Positions 27,537 through 37,202 of a stretch of 64,000 nucleotides of DNA are shown here, piece after piece (position 1 is the first letter of the stretch; each line of letters opens with the position of its first letter). The stretch lies in NCBI RefSeq assembly GCF_025352425.1, contig NZ_JANXTI010000022.1:21959-85958 (forward strand). The letters run 5' to 3'. The notes under the pieces are model-generated. The model was not told the origin of the DNA and did not search any database. It saw only the letters and a list, made by a program, of their open reading frames with translations. The position numbers were made by a program, and so were the translations under genes. This DNA is from Flavobacterium sp. (GTDB lineage Bacteria; Bacteroidota; Bacteroidia; Flavobacteriales; Flavobacteriaceae).

Positions 27537-28760
27537 ATGGCAAAAATTAAAGTAGCCAATCCAGTAGTAGAATTGGATGGCGATGAAATGACACGAATTA
27601 TTTGGAGCTTTATTAAAGAACAGCTCATCCTCCCTTATTTAGATTTAGATATAAAATACTACGATTTGGGCATTGAAAGTAGAGAAGCTACGAAAGACCA
27701 AATCACAATCGACTCGGCCGAAGCCATTAAAAAATATAACGTAGGTATCAAATGCGCCACGATTACGCCAGACGAAGAAAGGGTAAAGGAATTCAACCTT
27801 TCTGAAATGTGGAAATCACCCAATGGAACCATCCGTAACATCGTTGGCGGAACCGTTTTCCGTGAGCCGATTATCATGAAAAATGTTCCTCGTTATGTTC
27901 AGGGCTGGACAAAACCAATTGTTATTGGCCGTCATGCTTTTGGTGACCAATATAAAGCTACCGATAAAGTTATCAAAGGAAAAGGAACATTAACTATGTC
28001 TTTTACCAACGAAGCCGGAGAAACTACCAGTTGGAATGTTTACGACTTTAAAGGTGATGGTGTGGCTTTGTCAATGTATAACACAGACGAAAGCATTTAT
28101 GGATTTGCTCATTCTTCTTTTCAAATGGCGTTGACAAAAAAATGGCCATTATACCTTTCTACAAAAAACACTATCCTAAAAGCATACGACGGAAGATTTA
28201 AAGATATTTTCGAAGAAGTATTTCAACAACATTACAAAGCACAGTTTGACGCAATCGGAATCACATACGAACACCGTTTAATTGACGACATGGTTGCTTC
28301 GGCAATGAAATGGAGCGGCGGATTTGTTTGGGCATGCAAAAACTATGATGGCGATGTTCAGTCAGATACTGTAGCACAAGGATTTGGTTCTTTAGGATTG
28401 ATGACCTCAGTTTTGGTTACTCCGGATGGTAAAACTGTCGAAGCCGAAGCCGCACACGGAACGGTAACACGTCATTACAGAATGCACCAACAAGGAAAAG
28501 CAACTTCTACCAATCCAATTGCATCAATTTTTGCCTGGACACGTGGTTTGGAGCACAGAGGAAAATTAGACGGAAATCAGGCTTTGATTGACTTCTGTTT
28601 GAAACTGGAGCAAGTTTGTGTGGAAACTGTAGAAAGCGGAAAAATGACTAAAGATTTAGCTATGCTGGTAAAACCGGAAGGTTTAACTGAAGCAGATTAT
28701 TTGACTACAGAAGGTTTCCTTGCCGCAATTAAAGAAAACTTAGATATCAAATTGGGATAA
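27537..28760 (+). CDS. icd: NADP-dependent isocitrate dehydrogenase (eukaryotic-like homodimeric type)
   Basis: [57 protein letters not shown]. Confidence 0.96.
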   Translation: MAKIKVANPVVELDGDEMTRIIWSFIKEQLILPYLDLDIKYYDLGIESREATKDQITIDSAEAIKKYNVGIKCATITPDEERVKEFNLSEMWKSPNGTIRNIVGGTVFREPIIMKNVPRYVQGWTKPIVIGRHAFGDQYKATDKVIKGKGTLTMSFTNEAGETTSWNVYDFKGDGVALSMYNTDESIYGFAHSSFQMALTKKWPLYLSTKNTILKAYDGRFKDIFEEVFQQHYKAQFDAIGITYEHRLIDDMVASAMKWSGGFVWACKNYDGDVQSDTVAQGFGSLGLMTSVLVTPDGKTVEAEAAHGTVTRHYRMHQQGKATSTNPIASIFAWTRGLEHRGKLDGNQALIDFCLKLEQVCVETVESGKMTKDLAMLVKPEGLTEADYLTTEGFLAAIKENLDIKLG

Positions 28761-28796
28761 ATCAACTGAAATAAGTTGAAAGACGACTACCAAAAA

Positions 28797-28842
28797 AAGC
28801 TGGACGGTTAGAAATCTTTACAGATTTTTAACCGTCCAACTT
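28797..28842 (+). terminator. Strong long-stem terminator after icd
   Basis: tggacggttagaaatc-tttaca-gatttttaaccgtcca (16 bp, one G-T), extended by aaaagc/acttttt-side pairing. Confidence 0.8.
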
Positions 28843-28862
28843 TTGCAGTACAAATAGGCTTC

Positions 28863-29276
28863 CTATTTCTCTTTGATTTTCAACTTGCCTGTTTTGGTTT
28901 TTTTTACCTTATACGTTTTTTGTGGTTCCCCTTTGTAGTCTTTAGCATATTTGACTCTAAGGTTGTCATAATCAGCAAACGGTTCATTCTCGTCAGTAAG
29001 TACAACTTTATAGCCACTATAAAGATCATAATCTTTATAAGTTGCTGGTAATGTAGTGGTTCTCATCCATTTACCATCCTGTTGATAGACATACTCACCT
29101 TTTCTGACGTCGTAATAGGTTTCGGTAGCCGGAAGGTAATAATAGGTTGCATTATCTTGGCCAGCTACTCCCCAATCCGGAGGTGTTATCTTTCCTGTTG
29201 TAGGGTTAACCTGCGCCTGCGCCTGGTTGAAAGCAATGAATGTTACTGCAGTCAACAAAAATTTTACTAGTCTCAT
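28863..29276 (-). CDS. Hypothetical secreted protein
   Basis: Signal peptide MRLVKFLLTAVTFIAFNQAQAQ; ORF 137 aa. Confidence 0.75.
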   Translation of the reverse strand: MRLVKFLLTAVTFIAFNQAQAQVNPTTGKITPPDWGVAGQDNATYYYLPATETYYDVRKGEYVYQQDGKWMRTTTLPATYKDYDLYSGYKVVLTDENEPFADYDNLRVKYAKDYKGEPQKTYKVKKTKTGKLKIKEK

Positions 29277-29403
29277 AGTGTTGTGTTTAAATTAATTTTG
29301 TGTTTATTCGTGGTACCAATTTAGAGGTATATTTAACTACACTGTTACACGATTTATATTTCCGGATTATACAATTCGCATGTTTTAAAAACGGGTTCAA
29401 AAA

Positions 29404-29430
29404 CAAACCCCTTCAGCATTGAAAGGGTTA
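29404..29430 (-). terminator. Hairpin 3' of 29453..29989
   Basis: aaccccttcagcattgaaagggtt. Confidence 0.5.
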
Positions 29431-29452
29431 TTTTGAAAGTGAATTCGATTTC

Positions 29453-29989
29453 TTATCTGTATATGTCTTGTCCTCTGTTCGTTTTCCAGTTCTCAGCAAG
29501 ATAATTCGCGTCTTCATCATTTTTAGGATGAACACCCATGACAACATGCCCGTTTTTTACTCCGGATTCATACACTTTAGCTCGGTCTTCAGGGATTCCT
29601 GAGCCAACAAGCGCTCCGATAAGCCCTCCGGTTATACCACCAGCACCAGCTCCTGCCAACCCTGCAGCAATTGGACCTGCTATAACTAAACCTAAGCCGG
29701 GGATAACTAAACTTGTTCCAATGGCTGCAATCACCCCGGCAATGGCGCCAACGGTTCCGCCAATCGCCGAACCTGTACCTGCAGATTCTGCCGCTTTAGT
29801 GCCTAAATCAGAATGATCATCCTCATCAGAGTAATGCTTTTTTCTAGTTTCATCCGACATTACCAAATTGACATCGTCTTTTGTGTACCCACGCTCGTGA
29901 AACGCATCATATGCTCTCTCCGTACTTTCTCGGTCGGCAAACATCCCTGTTAACATAGGACGTTTCCCAGAATTTTGATTATTTTCCAT
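29453..29989 (-). CDS. General-stress-like protein with glycine-zipper hydrophobic core
   Basis: RPMLTGMFADRESTERAYDAFHERGYTKDDVNLVMSDET; Gly/Ala-rich GGTVGAIAGVIAAIG...GPIAAGLAGAGAGG. Confidence 0.8.
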   Translation of the reverse strand: MENNQNSGKRPMLTGMFADRESTERAYDAFHERGYTKDDVNLVMSDETRKKHYSDEDDHSDLGTKAAESAGTGSAIGGTVGAIAGVIAAIGTSLVIPGLGLVIAGPIAAGLAGAGAGGITGGLIGALVGSGIPEDRAKVYESGVKNGHVVMGVHPKNDEDANYLAENWKTNRGQDIYR

Positions 29990-30213
29990 GATTTATAAGA
30001 TTTTGATGTGAAATTAATTTTTCACGAACGTAAAGTTGACAATTTGAAAAGTCAATATTGTACGTAATTAAGCAGGAAGGTTACATAATTTACAGGTAAG
30101 AGTTTTAGCTGTACCTGAAACAAAATGCTCCCTGTAAAAGATACACAAGTACAATTTCGAGAATATTGATGTTAAATCTTATTGCCACCAAAGGATATTC
30201 CATATATTTGGGT

Positions 30214-30741
30214 ATGAAAAAAGAAATTATAGAAATTAAAAGACTAGAAAATTTACATAAATATGAGATTCTTGATACTCCACCAGACGGCTATTTTGAT
30301 GATATCACATCATTGGCAACCAAAATATTTAAAGTCCCAATTGCACTAATTACTCTTGTTGATACTGATAGGATTTGGTTTAAGTCTTCTTTTGGACTTG
30401 ATGCAGAAGAAATACCAAGAAGTCCTGGTTTGTGCAGTTCTGCAATTATGTCTGAAGACATTTACATTATCGAAGACGCAAGAAAAGATCCGCGTGCACT
30501 TTCTAATCCATTAGTTGCCGGTGTAATGGGACTACAATTTTACGCTGCTGCTCCATTAAAATCTTCTGAAGGCTATAATTTGGGCACGTTATGTTTAATT
30601 GATAAGGAACCCAGACATTTAGATCCTCGCGAATCATCAATGCTTATGCAGCTCTCAAGAATTGTAATGAGCCAATTTGAGTTAAAACTTCAAGCAAGGC
30701 TGACGGTAAAAGAGGTACTAAAGAATACTTCTAATAATTAA
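30214..30741 (+). CDS. GAF domain protein
   Basis: RLENLHKYEILDTPPDGYFDDITSLATKIFKVPIALITLVDTDRIWFKSSFGLD; start set at the ATG at 30214. Confidence 0.88.
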   Translation: MKKEIIEIKRLENLHKYEILDTPPDGYFDDITSLATKIFKVPIALITLVDTDRIWFKSSFGLDAEEIPRSPGLCSSAIMSEDIYIIEDARKDPRALSNPLVAGVMGLQFYAAAPLKSSEGYNLGTLCLIDKEPRHLDPRESSMLMQLSRIVMSQFELKLQARLTVKEVLKNTSNN

Positions 30742-30771
30742 GAACTGATGCTAATAATAAATTAATTATCA

Positions 30772-30921
30772 TTGACTATTTTTCGAATCGGAAGTTGGCA
30801 AGTCTGCGTAGGAATTATTAAGGGAATTGCAACTTATTTTAACGAAACTCACGCAATTCGAATTATTCCTATGACAAATCCTGATAAGGAAAGAGTTCAG
30901 ATAAGGATTGAATTTGATTAA
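30772..30921 (+). CDS. Possible 49-aa small protein (TTG start) or gene fragment
   Basis: TTG-initiated frame: MTIFRIGSWQVCVGIIKGIATYFNETHAIRIIPMTNPDKERVQIRIEFD*; absent from the ORF track. Confidence 0.3.
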   Translation: MTIFRIGSWQVCVGIIKGIATYFNETHAIRIIPMTNPDKERVQIRIEFD

Positions 30922-31255
30922 TGACGGATAATAACTTTTCGAATGGCGAAGTTTAATGACTATGTTTTTCCGTAGTAAATGAGAAACCCTTTCAGTAACG
31001 AGAGGTTTTTTTATGCTTATTTTCACTCAAAGTAAAAATTATTGGTTTCTCGATTTCGAAAAGTACTTAAAAAAGTCATCTGAGTAAAAAAGCGCGGTTT
31101 TTTTAGTGTTGCGCCTTCCAGTATCGTTTCGCACCTTGCTTTTTTTTACTGAATTTGGACTATTTTTTTCTATATTAGCCCACTAAAATTAATTAATCCG
31201 GAGCGATGTTCTGTTTTATAATGGATTCAAACTAGTTAGCAGAAATGACTATTAA

Positions 31256-32365
31256 ATGGCAACAACAAATAGATTAAGAGAAATAGATTTTTTAAGAGGA
31301 ATAGCTATAATTCTGGTCTTACTAAGGCACAAATATCTTTTTCAGTTTACAACTACTATGGGATGGATAGGAGTGGATTTGTTTTTTACATTAAGTGGCT
31401 TTTTAGTTTCCGGACTCTTATTCAAGGAATTTTTAAAATTTGGAGATATACAACCAAAAAGATTTTTGATACGGCGAGGGTTTAAAATATATCCTATTTA
31501 TTACCTGTTTTATATTCTATATCTGATTCCAATCTTATTGTATAGTAAATTCAAAATTGTCCCTTTTTTGTCAGATATGGTATTTATGCAGAATTATGTT
31601 TGTGGCTGGGGGTATGCCTATGGTGCGAGCTGGTCGTTAGCTATTGAAGAACATTTTTACTTTGGGTTAGCAATCTTTCTATGGCTTGGGATTAAATACA
31701 ATTTTATCATATTGAAAGCAGACACCAAAGCCGGTAAGAAAGCCATTTCTTTTCAAAAACTGATAATTTCCATTTTGATTCTTTGTTTATTACTACGCCT
31801 AATTAGTAATACAATATTTCCTGCACAACTTACAAGAAATTTCACAATGACACACTTAAGGATCGATTCGTTGATTGCGGGTGTTTACGTTTCCTACCTT
31901 TTCTACTTTAAAAGACAACAACTAACCGAAATTTTTGCCAGATATAAATACGTATTTATTTCAATTGCTTTTTTAGGGTTAGTATGGACACCATTTATAG
32001 AACCTCTTCCTTCCTTTTTTGTAAAAACAATAGGTTTTACTTTCCTTTACATTTCATTCGGAATAACATTGATTTATTTTATACTTAATACTGGCATAAA
32101 CAAACGTTTGGACAGTTTATTTAGCGCACCTATTGTGAATGTTGTCAGCAAGATTGGTTATTGTTCTTACTCAATTTACATAATACATTCTTTAATTAAT
32201 GACTACACTAAGAAAATGTATGTTGCTTACAACCTTCCCTACAACAACTATTTTGATTTCTTTGCAACATCAGCAATATCCATATCTTTAGGAATGTTAA
32301 TGACCTACATAATAGAGGACTATTTCTTAAGAATTAGAAATAACTATGTTCCCACCAGAATCTAA
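31256..32365 (+). CDS. Acyltransferase family 3 (membrane O-acyltransferase)
   Basis: RLREIDFLRGIAIILVLLRHKYLF...GWIGVDLFFTLSGFLVSGLLFKE. Confidence 0.92.
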   Translation: MATTNRLREIDFLRGIAIILVLLRHKYLFQFTTTMGWIGVDLFFTLSGFLVSGLLFKEFLKFGDIQPKRFLIRRGFKIYPIYYLFYILYLIPILLYSKFKIVPFLSDMVFMQNYVCGWGYAYGASWSLAIEEHFYFGLAIFLWLGIKYNFIILKADTKAGKKAISFQKLIISILILCLLLRLISNTIFPAQLTRNFTMTHLRIDSLIAGVYVSYLFYFKRQQLTEIFARYKYVFISIAFLGLVWTPFIEPLPSFFVKTIGFTFLYISFGITLIYFILNTGINKRLDSLFSAPIVNVVSKIGYCSYSIYIIHSLINDYTKKMYVAYNLPYNNYFDFFATSAISISLGMLMTYIIEDYFLRIRNNYVPTRI

Positions 32366-32406
32366 AGAAATAAAGACAATAACAAAATAAAACTGTCAGG
32401 TGGAAA

Positions 32407-34278
32407 TTAAAGCTTAAAAATAAAACTCTCACTCGGTTTCACGCTCAACTGTATCGTCCCTTTACCATCAGTTACTTTTAATTGTGCCGTGCTTCCGTAG
32501 AGTTGGTCTTTTACATTATACAATCCGTCCTTTATATTCCATGTTTTAATGACATCTTCCGGTACTTTCAACTCAAAATCGCTCGTCGTTACCCAGGAAA
32601 AATTCACTACGATAATCAACTTTTCTTTAGCTGTCCAGCGCACATAAGAATACATTCCGGGACCATAACGTTTCGTTTCATTCCGATTAATCGTTTGTAT
32701 CTCCTTGAATTTGCCCATTAATCCATCGCTTTTTATCGTGAAGTTGAGTAAACGTTTGTAAAAATCGCGTAAGTCTGCCTCGCTTTTTGATAATTTTCCT
32801 CCGTCAAATTTGCCCCCGTTCATCCAGCGTTGGTGGTGAGGAACTCCAACATAATCAAAAATCGAAGTGCGTGAATGTGTTCCAAAACCGGCATTTTCTT
32901 TTCCGTCCTCACCTACTTCCTGTCCGAAATAAATCATCGTTGGCGAAGAGCTAATCGTAGCCGAAACCACCATCATTGGCATTCCTTTTTCCGGAGTTCC
33001 TGCAAATTCAGGGCTTGCCAATCGCTGCTCATCATGGTTGTCTAAAAAGTGCAACATGTGATGTTCAATATCGGACATTCCCTCCTGAATCTCCGAAAGC
33101 CGTTCCGGCGTCGCATTGCCCTGAATAATGGCTTTTAAATGATCATAGCTTTCCACTTTGTCATACAGATAATCCATTTTTCCAAGGTTAATATAGTTTC
33201 TATATTCCTTAGGATTATAAACCTCAGCCAATAAAAAAGCTTTTGGATTCTTCATCTTAATCGCGGAATTCATATAGCTCCAAAACTCATAAGGCACCAT
33301 TTCGGCCATATCATAACGAAAACCGTCCACGCCTTTTGCTGTCCAGTACAAAGCAATATCTCGAAATTTCTTCCAGGAACTCGGCACGTCTTTATCCTTC
33401 CAAAATTCATAATGTGCTTTGCAGTCTTTTTTGTCAAAGCCTTCAGGAAGCTCAGGGAAATCCTTTGAACCATCAGGTTTGATGCCATAATTTACTTTTA
33501 CCGTCTCGTACCAATCGTTAATATCGGGTTTTGACTGGCGCGAACCGTTGCCTGTCCATTTTGCGGGAAACTCATTAAATTTACCATCAATCAGCGTATT
33601 ACTTTCTCCGTTTAAAGGTTTGTATTTATCGGAAGTTGGCACTTCAAATGCTTTGCCCGGAATGTAATAAAAATTATTGTTTCGGTCATACTCCACTGAA
33701 GTATTATCATCGGCACCAAAATCGCGCACGCCTTTGGGGTTGCTCACGCTATGATAATTACGTGCGATGTGATTCGGTACAATATCTATGATTACTTTCA
33801 GTTTATTTTTGTGCGTTCGGGCAATCAGTGCTTCAAACTCTTCTAGTCTCTTTGCAGGATTAACAGCAAGATCCGGATTTACATTATAATAATCCTTTAC
33901 AGCATATGGAGAACCCGCGCGGCCTTTTACTACATCGGGATCATCATTGGAAATACCGTATTTGGTGTAATCCCTAATCACATCATGATGCGGAACACCA
34001 GTATACCAAATATAGGTTACGCCCAGTTTCTTGATTTCCTGCAATGCTTTATCGGTAAAATCATTGAACTTTCCGACGCCATTTTCTTCAATCGTTCCCC
34101 AAGGCTTGTTCGTAGTATTTTTGTTTCCGAATAAGCGGGTAAAAACCTGATACACTACATCTTTTTTTGGCGTGGTAATAACTTTGGGTTTGGCACTCAT
34201 GGTGGTTTTCTTTTGAGCAATCATTGTATTAGCGATAACACAACTAATCACTACAGCAAATGTTAAACTTGTTTTCAT
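32407..34278 (-). CDS. GH13 alpha-amylase family glycosidase, probably secreted
   Basis: KVIIDIVPNHIARNY, DGFRYDMAEMVP, LLAEVYNP, FLDNHDEQR; start set at MKTSLTFAVVISCVIANTMIAQ. Confidence 0.92.
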   Translation of the reverse strand: MKTSLTFAVVISCVIANTMIAQKKTTMSAKPKVITTPKKDVVYQVFTRLFGNKNTTNKPWGTIEENGVGKFNDFTDKALQEIKKLGVTYIWYTGVPHHDVIRDYTKYGISNDDPDVVKGRAGSPYAVKDYYNVNPDLAVNPAKRLEEFEALIARTHKNKLKVIIDIVPNHIARNYHSVSNPKGVRDFGADDNTSVEYDRNNNFYYIPGKAFEVPTSDKYKPLNGESNTLIDGKFNEFPAKWTGNGSRQSKPDINDWYETVKVNYGIKPDGSKDFPELPEGFDKKDCKAHYEFWKDKDVPSSWKKFRDIALYWTAKGVDGFRYDMAEMVPYEFWSYMNSAIKMKNPKAFLLAEVYNPKEYRNYINLGKMDYLYDKVESYDHLKAIIQGNATPERLSEIQEGMSDIEHHMLHFLDNHDEQRLASPEFAGTPEKGMPMMVVSATISSSPTMIYFGQEVGEDGKENAGFGTHSRTSIFDYVGVPHHQRWMNGGKFDGGKLSKSEADLRDFYKRLLNFTIKSDGLMGKFKEIQTINRNETKRYGPGMYSYVRWTAKEKLIIVVNFSWVTTSDFELKVPEDVIKTWNIKDGLYNVKDQLYGSTAQLKVTDGKGTIQLSVKPSESFIFKL

Positions 34279-34453
34279 ACTATAGTTCAGACTTATAATC
34301 TGGTTCAATAAGTCATAGTCACAAATATAAGTAAATAGCGTAATTATATTGGTGGAAACATGCCGCTTTTTTAGAATAATAAGTTAAAGCATTGGAATAA
34401 TAATCAAAACATTGGGAATAAAAAATGATTGATTTTATAGTCAAAACTTAGGT

Positions 34454-34461
34454 TATATTTG
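34454..34461 (+). promoter_or_regulatory. -7 box TATATTTG
   Basis: TAnnTTTG upstream of the 34486 kinase gene. Confidence 0.55.
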
Positions 34462-34485
34462 TTTTGAAATTTAATTATCACCATC

Positions 34486-36420
34486 TTGAAAACCATTCTG
34501 AAAATAGCTGTCTTCTTGTTTTGTATAGTGCATTCCACAAAAACTTATTCCCAAAATAAGGCTACAGACAGCTTAAAGAGAGTAATTCGCGTTACCAAAA
34601 TTGACACGGCGAAAGTAAATATTTATAATCATCTGGCCTTTGAATTCAAGGAAAGCGCCATTGATTCCTCTTTTTATTATGCAAAAAAAGCGGAAGGTTT
34701 AGCGCAAAAAATTCAATACAAAGATGGCCTTGCCGCTGCCGCTATAAATCAGGGAAATGTCAATATTATTTTAGGGAATTATTCACCCGCAAAAAAAGCA
34801 TTTACTAAAGCCCAACTTATTTATCAAAAACTAATTGATGAAGGTTCAGGAAATAAAAGTTATAAAAACGGATTGGCAAGGAGTTATGCTAGTTTAGGTG
34901 TAATTTTTTCACAGGAAAGCAATTATTACGCAGCTTTGGAGAATTATGAGAAAGCCTTAAAAATCTATCAGGAAATTGATCAAAAAAACAGCGTTTCAAA
35001 AGTTTGCAATAATATCGGGGTTGTTTATAAATCGCAAGGGAATAAGGATAAAGCTTTGGAATATTTTAAAAAAGCCTTAAAAATCCAAGCGCAGACAGGA
35101 GAGCAAACCGTTCCTGTCACACTGACCAATATCGGTGTGATTTATTTTGAACAAAACAAATCGGCGGCGGCTTTCCAATACTACAAAAAGGCAGAAGCAC
35201 ATTTTAAAACTGTACATAATGTTCGTGGTTATGCCTTACTCAACAACTACTTGGGTGATTATTACAAAAAGCAAAAGGACAGCAGTAAGGCGGCAAACTA
35301 TTACAATCATGCATTGGAAATGTATGAATCGTTGCAGAATAAGTTTGGTGCTTCACTGGCGTTATATAATTTGGGGCAGCTGTATGCCGAACAAAAGAAG
35401 TATGATCAAGCGATGGCGTATGCTTCCAAATCACTGGCGTATGCCAAAGAAATTGGGGTGCTGGACCAAACCTTCCATTCTGAAAAGCTAATAAGCGATT
35501 TGTACAGTGAACTCAACCAGGCTGTGCAGTCATTGGAACATTACAAAAATTACATCGTTGCCCGCGACAGCATTACCAATGAGGAAAACAATAAAAAGTT
35601 TGTTCAGGTTGAAATGGATTATCAATACAAAAAGAGGGAAGCGCTTTTGGTGGAACAGGCAAAACGACAAACACAATTTACCATCTTTACTGTATTGGGT
35701 GCTATATTATTGATTGGCTTAATCTTTCTTTTTTATAACCGCCAACAGGTAAAACGCCGCTTGACACTGCAGAAGGAAGTCGCCGAGTATGAGCAAAAGG
35801 CATTGCATTTACAAATGAATCCGCATTTTGTTTTCAATTGCCTGGGTTCTATTTCGAGTTTTATTGTACAAAACGGAACGGATTCGGCATTGAAGTATTT
35901 GTCCAAATTTTCCAAACTAATGCGGTTAACATTGGAATATTCCAAAGGTTCGTTGATTCCAATTGACAAAGAAATTGAGAGCCTGCAGAATTATTTAGAG
36001 CTGGAACAACTTCGTTTTCATAACAAATTTGACTTTTCGATTCAATCGAGTGAAAAAGTTGAATTCAATATGGGAATTCCTCCGTTGTTGATTCAGCCCT
36101 TTGTTGAGAATGCTATCTTGCACGGTTTGGTTCCAAAAGAAAGCAAAGGTAAGATAGAAGTTGTTTTTGATATACATAACGGACAATTGGTCTGCACGAT
36201 TACCGATAACGGCATTGGGCTTTCCAAATCAAAACAAATGAAGGAAAACTCTATGCAGGCTCACAAATCCATGGCATTGGAAATTACCAAAAAGCGTTTG
36301 GAAATCATGGAGGCTACCATTTCCAAATCAGCACAAATAGAAATTAAGGAACTAACAACCAATAACGAAATCAACGGTACTCAAGTAAAATTGCTATTGC
36401 CTATACAATATATTTCATAA
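34486..36420 (+). CDS. TPR-containing LytS-type sensor histidine kinase
   Basis: TPR repeats; LHLQMNPHFVFNCLGSISSFIVQN, PPLLIQPFVENAILHGL. TTG start. Confidence 0.92.
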   Translation: MKTILKIAVFLFCIVHSTKTYSQNKATDSLKRVIRVTKIDTAKVNIYNHLAFEFKESAIDSSFYYAKKAEGLAQKIQYKDGLAAAAINQGNVNIILGNYSPAKKAFTKAQLIYQKLIDEGSGNKSYKNGLARSYASLGVIFSQESNYYAALENYEKALKIYQEIDQKNSVSKVCNNIGVVYKSQGNKDKALEYFKKALKIQAQTGEQTVPVTLTNIGVIYFEQNKSAAAFQYYKKAEAHFKTVHNVRGYALLNNYLGDYYKKQKDSSKAANYYNHALEMYESLQNKFGASLALYNLGQLYAEQKKYDQAMAYASKSLAYAKEIGVLDQTFHSEKLISDLYSELNQAVQSLEHYKNYIVARDSITNEENNKKFVQVEMDYQYKKREALLVEQAKRQTQFTIFTVLGAILLIGLIFLFYNRQQVKRRLTLQKEVAEYEQKALHLQMNPHFVFNCLGSISSFIVQNGTDSALKYLSKFSKLMRLTLEYSKGSLIPIDKEIESLQNYLELEQLRFHNKFDFSIQSSEKVEFNMGIPPLLIQPFVENAILHGLVPKESKGKIEVVFDIHNGQLVCTITDNGIGLSKSKQMKENSMQAHKSMALEITKKRLEIMEATISKSAQIEIKELTTNNEINGTQVKLLLPIQYIS

Positions 36421-36423
36421 GCT

Positions 36424-37185
36424 ATGATAACAGCCATTTTAATAGACGACGACAAGCACCTTCGCAAAGGGTTAAAAGCCCTTTTGGAGCGCTATACCGA
36501 TGATATTGCCATTATTGGTGAAGCCGAAAGTGTAAAAACCGGAATTGTTACCATTGAGAAATTGAAACCGCAGGTTATCTTTCTCGACATTCATCTGTCG
36601 GATGGAACCGGTTTTGATATTTTGGAGCGGATTGCCCTGAATAACAATAAGGCCAATGCACATATAGTTTTCATTACTGCCCACGAGCAGTATGCCGTAA
36701 AAGCGTTTAAATTTTCAGCTTTGGATTTTATCCTCAAGCCTGTCGATCCTGAAGAACTACAACACACCATTAACAAAATCAAACAAGTGGCAAGCAAGTC
36801 AAACTCCTTTGAGCACATCGATTTGCTTTTGGAAAACATCCGAAAGAAAGTAGATAATTTTAAGCGGATTGCACTGTCAACGAGTGATGGTATTCATCTT
36901 TTTGAAGTATCGGATATTATCCGATGTGAAGCGAAAGTAAATTATACGGAGTTTTTTATCAAAAACCACAAACCCGTACTTATATCGAGAACGCTAAAGG
37001 AATATGAAGAACTGCTGACGGAGCATGGATTTGAAAGAGTGCATCAGTCGCATTTGATTAATCTTTCCTATTTGAAATCTTATATAAAATCGGATGGAGG
37101 TTATGTGATTATGGCCGACAATACCAACATTCCTATTGCGCAGAGCAAAAAAGAAAAATTGCAGGAACTGATTAAAGCACTTTAA
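36424..37185 (+). CDS. LytTR-family response regulator
   Basis: REC (VIFLDIHLSDGTGFDIL) plus LytTR (IIRCEAKVNYTEFFI...FERVHQSHLINLSYLKSY). Confidence 0.94.
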   Translation: MITAILIDDDKHLRKGLKALLERYTDDIAIIGEAESVKTGIVTIEKLKPQVIFLDIHLSDGTGFDILERIALNNNKANAHIVFITAHEQYAVKAFKFSALDFILKPVDPEELQHTINKIKQVASKSNSFEHIDLLLENIRKKVDNFKRIALSTSDGIHLFEVSDIIRCEAKVNYTEFFIKNHKPVLISRTLKEYEELLTEHGFERVHQSHLINLSYLKSYIKSDGGYVIMADNTNIPIAQSKKEKLQELIKAL

Positions 37186-37202
37186 AACTGAAAAAAACAA
37201 TT

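Noticed and set aside
29538-29816. Plus-strand Pro/Ala-rich ORF
   Set aside because: Antisense of the glycine-zipper coding region; Gly/Ala codons give Pro/Ala on the other strand.
30769-31026. Minus-strand 85-aa ORF
   Set aside because: No recognisable features; opposes a more protein-like short plus-strand frame.
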